A stretch of DNA of 55,726 nucleotides from Mycoplasmopsis felis ATCC 23391 (lineage in GTDB: Bacteria > Bacillota_I > Bacilli_A > Mycoplasmatales > Metamycoplasmataceae), in NCBI RefSeq assembly GCF_000701865.1, contig NZ_JNKA01000003.1, forward strand, positions 1 to 55,726, given 5' to 3'. The number at the start of each line of letters is the position of its first letter. Position 1 is the first letter of the stretch. This document shows positions 46,903 through 55,726 of this stretch, piece after piece. The notes below the pieces were generated by a model. The model was given only the letters and a program-made list of their open reading frames with translations, had not been told where the DNA came from and did no database searches. A program made the translations under genes and the position numbers.

Positions 46903-49314
46903 AATGCAGAATTGAAAATTAATTATATTTTTAGGTTGCTTAAAAATAATCAAAAACAAAATAATAACACTCCACATGTAGCTGACAAAAATTATGATAA
47001 TGATTGATATGTTCCATTAAATGTTGGTCATTTATTAAATAATGTAGATAATCCAAGTGATATACAATGATCTAGTGCAAATAATGATACTATTGAAAAT
47101 AGACTATTTTATTATTTTTATGATGTTAAATTAAAAGGTAAAAGAGGAATTTCTTATAAACTTGGTTTTATTGATAAAAAAGATTCGAATAAAAGGTATA
47201 CAAATCCAAATAAAATATTTTACGCATATAACTTAGTTAATGATTATGAACAAGTTTTATATCCAAATATTATTTTGAATAATATTAAACTTAGTGATTT
47301 AAAAATAAATACTGAATTATTAAAAAATAAAAAAGCATCATATTTCAAAAATAATCTAAATGAACTAAATGAAATAATTGCTTTAAAACAAGAAGATGAA
47401 TTTATAAGTTATAAAAATTATGAAATACCAAAAAATAGATTTTCAATTATAGATATTACTAAAGGTAATGAAAATTATGCATTTGTTAGATTTGGTTTCA
47501 AAGATAATAATGATAACATAGTTAAAGGACATAATTGATATAGAATTTCTGGTTTTGATTCAGATGAATCTATATTAGAATTTAGGAATCTAGACCATGG
47601 AACAGATTTATTAAAAACTACTTATTTATCAACTAATGAAGTATTTAGAAGTAGAATATTAGAACCTTATTGAAAAGATTTATTATGAAATAAGTATTCT
47701 GATTACCAAGCATCATGAACACTAAAAAAAGAATACCTAGAACATACATTTCTAAAACCAAATACAAGAAATAGAACAATTGATTTTTCATTTTTTATTA
47801 CTCCACTAATATTTGATAATAATAAGGATAATAGACAAAAACAAGAACGTTATGCTATTAAATATAAATTAGATTTTGAAAAACTGTTTGTAGAAAAATT
47901 AATTAGTTGAGAATCTAATTTTGAATTTACAGATAATAACCAAAAAATAACCATTCCATACCGTTTTATTTTTAAATGAGATGATATTAAAGGATTAACA
48001 ATTGAATTTCTTTCATTAGATTCTACTTATAAATTATTAATAGATATATCAACACAGCAACAAAGAAAAGAAAACAAAACTTTTGATAATGATCGTGCAA
48101 TCATTGTATCACCTGCATCAGCTAAAATGATTATTAACTATGTTAATGAAGCAGAAGATGAAGGAACATTTGGTCTAAATTATGAAACTAATTTATATGA
48201 TTATAATAAAGTAGATTTTGGACAACCACAAGAACCAATGATTTTATATAATGATGGTAAAATATTAGGTGATTATTCATTTTATAATCCAAACCAAAAC
48301 GTTCCTTGAAAACATAATCAAGGTTATAAACCAGATTGTCAATGAATTAGAACAGAATGGGGAGTTGATGATAATTGAACATTAATTAAAAATGTTAAAA
48401 AGCGTGCTATTAGATATACAACAGGTTCATTAGGTTCAGGTTCTTTAATAGGTAAAGTAAGTGATGATCCAACAGATTATAGATTTTACATCCTAACAAA
48501 TCATCATGTTGAAAGTAGGATTAATAATTTATCTCACTTTAATGGAAATAATTTAGTTAAAGACTTAGGTGGTGGTGTGGGAATGAGATTACCATTAAAT
48601 ATTTATAAAAACGAAATACATGAAGGTAATCCATATACAAATTATGGTGGTGCAGATGAACACCATGTTACTGCAACATGAATCCCTGGTGCTAAAGCAA
48701 TTTGAACAGGAATTACAGGTACTGATTTTAAAACAAGAACAGGTGAAACAGGTTCAAAAATTGATGCAACAATAACTGTTGTAGATTTAAAAGAATCTCT
48801 AAAACAAGCTAATTTAAGAGCTAAAGGAGATATGATACGCTTTATTGATGATATTTATAATTCAGAAAACGTAAAATTTGATATTAGTTATTCTGCATCT
48901 CAAATATGAGTACCAGCTTTAAAAGATATTGCACATACTGGATTCCCTGGTTGAGGTGGATTGACTGGTTATGTAAATCACCGTCCAGAAGTAGGAGTTA
49001 GCGAAACAGTAATTAGGCAATTTCCAAATTATTCACCAATGAAGTTTGGTGGAGGTAATTCAGGTACTTCTTTCTTTATAGGAGATGATTCATTGATTTC
49101 TTTATGACATTCAGGAGCAAATGGAGCTTGAAGTACTGGAACTCATATGGAAACAGAAAGAATTAGTTATATGGGCGTAAATCATAATAATGAAAATCCA
49201 TTAGAATTAAAAAATTCTGGTTCTTTTGGTAATGTATTATTCAAAGCAAGTCTAAAAAACCCAGGTGAGTTTAGTATGCCATGGTTTTACAAACCAATTT
49301 TAAATAATAAATAA
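46903..49314 (+). pseudogene. DUF31 (MIP-like) protease, C-terminal part cut off by the in-frame stop
   Basis: The frame continues uninterrupted from NAELKINYIFRLLKNN to a terminal TAA at 49312-49314. Counting from the gene start at 44173, the triad is His1445 (LTNHHVES), Asp1531 (SKIDATITVVDL) and Ser1630 (GGGNSGTSFF). No ribosome binding site and no good start codon lie just after the break; the first in-frame ATG is at 48127, inside the domain. Unless there is readthrough, or the stop is a sequencing error, the protease is not made. The catalytic residues are intact, so the lesion looks recent. Confidence 0.75.
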
Positions 49315-49326
49315 TATATATATATA
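49315..49326 (+). repeat. (TA)6 dinucleotide run before the giant repeat protein
   Basis: Twelve bases of alternating TA directly abut the AAGGA ribosome binding site of the gene starting at 49337. Shorter than the run at 42859 but in the same position relative to the RBS. Confidence 0.7.
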
Positions 49327-49336
49327 AGGACACAAT

Positions 49337-51403
49337 ATGACAGAAAATAAGAATAAAAAGAAAAAAGGTTTTGCTGTAGTTATTGGTTCTGCATTAGTAT
49401 TAGCAGGATCATCAGCTATTGCAGGAACAATATTAGCAATTAATTCACAAGAATCAAATCAAAGACAAAAATCATATGATGATAAAAAGAATGAATTAAG
49501 AGAATTAATTTCAAAAATAACAGACACAGAAACAAGAAATAAATTAACAGAAAAATTAAACACAATTTCACAAGATTATAACCCTGAATCATTAAAAGAT
49601 ATTTTAGAATTAATAGAAGAAGCGAAAAACAATCATAAAAAAGAAATTCAAGAGACCGAAAAACAAGGTCAAATGTTTTTAATTTCAGATATTAACGAAA
49701 TAAAATACAACGATAAAAAAGATCAAAAAATTATAGAAGCATACCAAAAAAAATATGCTGCTATTAAACAAAAATTTCTAGATTCAATTAATCAAAGTGA
49801 TATCACACCAGATCAATTAGAAACAGCTAAAAATACTTATTTAAATGATTTAAACAATTTAAAAGAAGAAGTAAAAACAACTAATGATTCTCTGGTTTTA
49901 TTAACAAAAGTAACTGATAAAGAAAAGGAAACAGAATTATTATTACAAATTCAAACTTCAGCAAGTTTAGATTTACCTAAAATTCAAGAAACTAAAGCAA
50001 ATATTGAAAACCAAATTAAAACTGAAAAAGATGAATTTGTTACAAATCTTTCTACATCTAGTTCAATATTATCAGAAGTTAAACGTGATATATTAAATTC
50101 TTATGATCAAAAAATAAATGATTTAAAAAATCAAATTAATCAGTTAAATACAGAAGAAAATATTAATAATTTAACTTTACAAAACAGAGAAAAATCTCAA
50201 AAAGTTTTAGAAGAAACTCAAAAATTAAAGCAAATAGCTGACATTATTTTCCATCTAAAAGACAGAAATCCAGATGATAAAAAAGTTATTGTAGATGCTT
50301 TGAATAAAGTTGATTTTAGTAATAATTCATCAAACTCAGATGATACAACTTCAACAGATGATTCATCAAATAATACACCAACAACAATTAATGATGTTTT
50401 AGCATTAGCACAAAAACTAAATAACAAGCAAACTGTTAAACAAAATGATAAAATTTCTGCTGTTAATAAAAAGTTATTAGATGCAGTTATTAATGACAAA
50501 AAACAAGAAGAATTTAAACAAAGATTAGAACAAGCAACCAATATTACTGATTCATATAATTTAGACAATAAAGCAAACCTATTAACATCATTAATCAATA
50601 ATGATTCAATTGATAATGATACTAAATCTCAATTAACACCTTTATTAGATCAATTAACTCAAGCAAGAGAATTAATTCAAAACAATCCAACTCAAGCAAG
50701 TCAAAAATTAACAGAAATTGAAAATCAAATTAATGCAACTATCTTAGGACAAAATCCTGATGAAACCAAAAATAATAAATTATTAAATCTTCAAAAAAAT
50801 GCTTTGACTGAATTGATTAATAATACTAATTTAACACCAGAACAAAAAACAGATTTAATCAATAAGATTACAGCAGCAAATGATTTAACGTCATTAAATA
50901 ATTTAAAAGAACAAGATGTTAAAAAAGCATTAGATAATCAATATCTACAAGATAATGCTCCAAGAATTTCAGAGATTTTAAACAATCTTAATAATGATTT
51001 AGAAACTGAAATTACTAAACAATCAGGGATACCTGGATTAGTTTATGTTAAAAAACAAAATTTAATTGATTCAATAAATGATTCTAATTTACCTCAAAGT
51101 CAAAAAGATGTTTTATTAAATAAAATTCAAAGCGCAGCTAATAACGATCCGAGTGCAGAATTAACTCAATTAAGAACATTAGATGATGAAGTAGAAGCGT
51201 TTGTAAGATTACAAAACTTAAAAGATAAAGCTACTGATTTATTAAATAAATTAACTGATTCTCCAGAAAAAACAAACTTATTAAATAGTTTAAATAATCT
51301 AGATATTACTGATTTAGCATCAGCAGAACAAGTAATAAATCAAGCTGAAACACAATTAAATACTATTACAACCAATGTTAATCAACAATTACAAACAAAC
51401 TAG
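49337..51403 (+). CDS. Giant membrane-anchored helical repeat protein, N-terminal part before a frameshift
   Basis: 688 residues ending at TAG 51401-51403. The N-terminus MTENKNKKKKGF leads into one anchor helix (about 12-34) without Cys. The remainder is helical, rich in Asn, Gln, Lys, Leu and Glu, with repeated units of the type 'LLNKLTDSPEKTNLLNSLNN' and a Ser/Asp/Asn/Thr-rich linker (about 330-350). There is no enzyme motif. Such proteins in mycoplasmas act as long surface stalks or adhesins. The frame 51375 onward continues the same composition and repeats, so this is probably one gene with a +1 shift near 51401. RBS AAGGA follows a TA run, 22 bases after the protease gene. Confidence 0.82.
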   Translation: MTENKNKKKKGFAVVIGSALVLAGSSAIAGTILAINSQESNQRQKSYDDKKNELRELISKITDTETRNKLTEKLNTISQDYNPESLKDILELIEEAKNNHKKEIQETEKQGQMFLISDINEIKYNDKKDQKIIEAYQKKYAAIKQKFLDSINQSDITPDQLETAKNTYLNDLNNLKEEVKTTNDSLVLLTKVTDKEKETELLLQIQTSASLDLPKIQETKANIENQIKTEKDEFVTNLSTSSSILSEVKRDILNSYDQKINDLKNQINQLNTEENINNLTLQNREKSQKVLEETQKLKQIADIIFHLKDRNPDDKKVIVDALNKVDFSNNSSNSDDTTSTDDSSNNTPTTINDVLALAQKLNNKQTVKQNDKISAVNKKLLDAVINDKKQEEFKQRLEQATNITDSYNLDNKANLLTSLINNDSIDNDTKSQLTPLLDQLTQARELIQNNPTQASQKLTEIENQINATILGQNPDETKNNKLLNLQKNALTELINNTNLTPEQKTDLINKITAANDLTSLNNLKEQDVKKALDNQYLQDNAPRISEILNNLNNDLETEITKQSGIPGLVYVKKQNLIDSINDSNLPQSQKDVLLNKIQSAANNDPSAELTQLRTLDDEVEAFVRLQNLKDKATDLLNKLTDSPEKTNLLNSLNNLDITDLASAEQVINQAETQLNTITTNVNQQLQTN

Positions 51404-54400
51404 AGAAACAACCCAAAATGCAATAGATAAACTATCGGGAAATAGTGATTTAGTAAGGGAATTAAGCAATCAATTATCTAATTCAACAACACAAGATCAA
51501 TTTACTGTACTAAAAATAAGAGCAGAACAAGTTCTTAATGATGAAATATCAGCAACACAAAGGGTTATTGATCAAATTAATGATTTAGACCCTAAAAAAG
51601 CAGAATTACAAAAACAATTAGATGATGCTAAAAATTCTCCGGATTCTACATATGAAACATTTGCTAATATACATAATCAAGCAAATGCAAATTTAGCAAG
51701 ACAAAACGAATTAACCTCTGCAAATTCTATTTTAACTTCAGCAAGTAATCTTACAGAAGAAGAAAGAACAGAATTACAAAATCAATTAAATTCAGCAAAT
51801 GATTCAGATAGCGTTGCATTAATAAAAGATCAAATAGTTCTTAAAAAAGAATATAGTGATACTAAAGCACAAGCTACATCAAGTGTAAGTCAAATTACTA
51901 ACCCAACTAAAAAAGCAGAATTTGAACAAATGCTTTCTAATGCATCAACAAAAGAAGCAGCAGATAAGATTCGTTCAGATGCAAGTGCATATGCAGATGC
52001 TGAAGAAATTAATAATGATTTACACAATAGATTAAATTCATTGTTAGAAAATATAACAGATCAAAGTAAAAAACAAGAAATAGCAACTCAATTAACTAAT
52101 GCATTAAATGATGATAGTAACAATCCAAATACTGATCAATCTGCTGTTTTAACTAAATTACATGAAGTTGAAACAAAAATTAATGAACAATTAAATAGAG
52201 AAACAGAATTATCTGCTATTAAAACTCAAAAAGAACAATCTATAGAAACAGAATTAACTGAAATAACTGATCCTACTAAAAAAGCAGAATTCCAAACTAA
52301 ATTAGATGAAATTAAAAACACAACAGATTTATCTCAAGCTGTTTCTAAAGCAAATGAATTACAAAATATGATTCAAACTCAAAAAGAATTTGAATCATCA
52401 AAACAATTAGCAACCTCAGAATTATCACGTTTAAGAGTTGCAAATTCATCTCAAAGAACTGAATTAGAAAATAGATTAAACGCAGCAACAACAAAAGAGC
52501 AATTAGACAATCTAAGAACTGAAATTTTAGCTGAAAAAGTTAAAGAAGATAAGTTAATTGAAGATGAACGTAAAAAAGTAAGAGAAGCAATTTCTTTATT
52601 ATCAGATTCAAATCCATTAAAACAACAATTAACAGAAAGATTGCAAACAGCTTTACCTATTGACAATCCTGATTCACAAGACGATGTAGCAGATGTAGAA
52701 CAAGCAAAAAGCATTGCTCAAGAAGCAACACAAGTTTTTGAAACATTAAAAACAAATTTTGAAACTGAATTAGCAAAATTAACAGGACTAGAAGATAGTG
52801 AAGCAATAGAAGGATATAATTTATCAACATTTAATGCTAATAAATCTCAAGCAAATCTTGATGAAGATAAATTAGCAGTTTTATCTGAAAAAGTTCAACA
52901 AACACTACAAAAATTCAGAGATCAAGCATTAGCAGAAGCAGTTAAATTATCAGATGATAACCCTAAAAAAGCAGAATTATTAAATGCTATTAATAATCCT
53001 GCCAAAACATTAGCAGAATTAAAAACATTAAAAACAGATAGCATTAGTGCAAAACAATTAGAAGATGCTAAAAACCAAGCATTACAAGAAATCCAAAAAA
53101 TTAAATCTCAAACAAGAAGAGAAGAATTAATCGATGAATTAAATGCTGCAGATACTGTTGAAAAAGCAAATGAAGTAAAACAAAAAGCAACATATGAAAT
53201 ACAAGCAGAACAAGAAAGACATAGATTAGTTTATACATCTGCTTTAGAATTAATCAACAACATTGAAGATCAACAAATTAAAATGGATTTATTAAAACAA
53301 ATCAATGGAGTTGATGAACAAGGTAATGCTAATACCACAGGACCAGATAGTTCTTTAAGTACACAAGATTTAGAAGATATTAAAGCAGTAGCACAATCTC
53401 AAAGAACACAAGAAGAAAATAATTTAGAAAAATCAAAAGAATCTGCAAGAGAAGAATTATTAAAAATTACAGATACTAATATTACAGATGGAAAAGGTGA
53501 TTTTGCAAGAAGAATTGATAATGCAAGAACTCAAGCAGAAGTTCAAACAATTATTTCAGAAATTAATGCTCAATTAGAAAATGCCAAAAATAAAGCATTA
53601 GAATTAAGAGATAAATTAGAACCAAACAACCCTGCACGTTTAGATATTGAAGCATTAATAAATCAATTTGGACAAGATAACACCCCAAGTCAAGCTGAAT
53701 GAGATGCATTAAAAACGAAAGCAGAACAAGAAATACAAAGATTAAGAAATCATGCTATAAGTGTTGTTAATAGATTATCAAACGGAGTTACTAAATCTGA
53801 ATTATTACAAAACTTAAATGACCAAGTTAATACAGATACAGAAGCAAAAATAGCAAACTACCAACAACAAGCTCAACAAATTATTGACGCTAAAATAGCA
53901 GAAGTTCAAGCAGTTGTTAATAAAACAATCGGTTCAACTGAAAACACAACCTTTGTTGAAAGATTAAACAATCAAAATATCACAATCGATGAATTAGAAA
54001 CATTAAAAAATGAAGCACAAACTGTTTTTGATAATAAGTTAAATGAAATTAAAGCAAACATTGATACTTTACTAGCTTTTGCTAAACCAGAAGATGATAG
54101 TGCAGTTAATGAACTTAAAGAAAGATTATTAAATGCATCTAATATTCAAGAAATTAATGAAATTCAAAACCAAGTTTTAGCAAAAACTCAAGAATTAGTA
54201 AATAAAGAATTAACAATATTATTAGGTGTAGAAGGTGATCCATCTAAAAACCATCCTCAATTACAATCATTAATAGATAAAGTTAATTCAGATACAACAG
54301 TTTCTGTAACAGATAAAATTAATGTAGTTTCTGAAACAACTGCTTTATTATCTCAAGCAAGAACTCAAGCACAAAATTCAATTAATAAATTAAATGGTGA

Positions 54401-55726
54401 TACAGAAGTTCAAGCACAAAGCCTTCCACTACCTCCAGAAGCTCATCAAACATATGCACAATTACTAGCAGCTCAAGAAAAAGCAGAAGAGTTATTTGAA
54501 AACGAGAAACAAAAAGTATTAACTCAAATTAATGCACTAAGAACAGAAAATCAAGGTACTTTAAGTGAAGAATTACAAAATGCTACAGATTTAAATGCTG
54601 TTAAATCTGCAAAAAATAAAACAGAAATAGCACAAGCGAAACAAGATACAAATGATATTATTGCTCTAATTCAAACTCCAGACAAACAAAATGCAGTTCG
54701 AGAAGCATTAACAAATGCTGGTGATGATTTAACAGCTATTTTAAACGCTAAAAATACAGCTATTGAAAAATTAAGAGAAGAAGGCGAAGAAGTTAGAGCA
54801 GATGTAGCAAGTATTCAAAATGAACTAAGACCTTATTTAGCAAATCTAAATCTAGAACAAAGTTTATTAGATAACTTAGCTAATGCAACTACACCAGAAC
54901 AATTAACTCAAGCAAAACAAGGTATTATTAATTCTATTAATCAAATTGCTTTAAATACTATATCTCCATTACCAGATGCTGATCAAAATAAAACTAATGT
55001 AACAAATATGCCTAATACTAACATAACTGAAGTATTAGCAAAATACAATGAAAGTTTAAAACAATTAGCTAAATATAATGCTCAAACTGAAATTAATAAA
55101 TTACCAGAAAATGCAAGAGAATCATTAAATAATGAATTAACAAATGCAAATACAACTGAAACTTATAATCAAATTCAAGCAAAAGCAACTGAATTAGTTA
55201 ATTTACATAATTTAGCAAACCAAGAATTAGCTTCGCTTCCTTCACAAGGAAACAAAACTGCATTACAAGAAGAATTAAACAATGCTACTACAAAAGAAAA
55301 AACCCAAGAAGTAATAGATAAAATAGCAGAATTATTAACAAAAATTAATGAAGCTCAAACAGAATTAGATAAAGTTTCAGATAGAAACAAAGAGAATTTA
55401 CAAGAAGAATTAAACAATGCTACTACCAAAGAAAAAGTAGCAGAAGTTCTTACTAAAATACAACAAGCCCAAAGGCAAGATGTACTAGATGCAGAATATG
55501 CTCAAGCACAAACTGAAGCTCAAAATGCTATTAATAATCTTCCAGAGGGATCACGAAGAACTTTACAAAGTAAATTAAACAACACCAACCCAACTCCTAC
55601 TAAAGAACAAGTAGAACAAATTAAAAATGATGCAATTGAATTAAAAACAGTTCAAGACCAAACTCGTGATACTATTAATGCAACTAGTTTATCTCCAAAT
55701 AATAAAGAAAAATTATTAGCTGATTT
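51375..55726 (+). CDS. Giant helical repeat protein, continuation after the frameshift (runs off the window)
   Basis: At least 1450 residues, open to the window edge. It has no signal peptide or anchor of its own, and the ATG at 51375 lacks a ribosome binding site and lies inside the upstream frame. Skipping one base at T51401 joins the two frames (...QQLQTN / RETTQNAIDKLSG), so it is best read as the rest of the 49337 gene. The body is a chain of helical modules of about 45-60 residues with the core 'L...L.NATTKE...' (for example ELNNATTKEKTQEVI and ELNNATTKEKVAEVL, 45 residues apart). It would form a rod-like surface stalk. Ligand unknown. Confidence 0.78.
55263..55433 (+). repeat. 135-bp spaced near-identical units in the helical repeat gene
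   Basis: The block starting TTACAAGAAGAATTAAAC at 55263 recurs at 55398, exactly 135 bases (45 codons) later, with one mismatch over about 35 bases. Recent duplication of a module, or conversion between modules, would explain this. Similar but more diverged units occur through the gene. Confidence 0.6.

Noticed and set aside
46903-49314. Independent gene for the C-terminal protease half
   Set aside because: No RBS, start codon or signal peptide near the break, and the frame is the same as the upstream part.
49337-55726. CRISPR-like or satellite repeat array
   Set aside because: Repeats are in-frame protein modules with drift between units, not short identical repeats separated by unique spacers.

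Overview
The window comes from an AT-rich mycoplasma (Mollicutes). Nearly every long gene stays open only if TGA is read as tryptophan (genetic code 4). Many N-termini are lipoprotein signal peptides ending in Cys, and the transporter, protease and nuclease families are typical of mycoplasmas. The P80-type lipoprotein and expanded DUF31 proteases suit the hominis/synoviae side of the group, but I cannot name a species. I see no rRNA, tRNA, CRISPR array or gene-free gap over 300 bases.

Layout. 1-333: right end of an IS3-family element. 384-2060 (-): lipoprotein. 2154-7189: housekeeping operon (secG, rnr, a tRNA/SAM methyltransferase, metG, a small ABM-like protein). 7413-20742: a probable nucleic-acid scavenging block made of a P80/MslA-type binding lipoprotein, a thermonuclease-type surface nuclease, a sugar-type ABC ATPase with a roughly 300-residue insertion, two permeases, a small two-helix membrane protein, two unknown lipoproteins and two NrnA-like DHH phosphoesterases. 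20857-23353: uvrB and an overlapping unknown gene. 23368-38052: three giant lipoproteins (1463-1674 aa) with beta-rich FN3-like repeats and C-terminal DUF31 serine protease domains, two in tandem and one inverted, with a small lipoprotein between. 38138-41170: azoreductase, deoB, and rplJ-rplL behind an L10 leader. 41238-42737: a lipoprotein with an EndA-type nuclease domain. 42888 to the end: an F5/8C-like lipoprotein, a fourth DUF31 protease broken by an in-frame TAA, and a giant membrane-anchored helical repeat protein broken by a frameshift and running off the window.

How it fits together. One half suits nucleotide scavenging by an organism without de novo purine and pyrimidine synthesis: surface nucleases cut DNA or RNA, the P80/ABC system could import fragments, NrnA enzymes and RNase R finish them, and DeoB interconverts (deoxy)ribose phosphates. 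The other half is a host-interaction region rich in surface proteases of the family that includes the mycoplasma immunoglobulin protease MIP. Most transcription units end in clear intrinsic terminators, and TA-dinucleotide runs precede two of the large surface genes.
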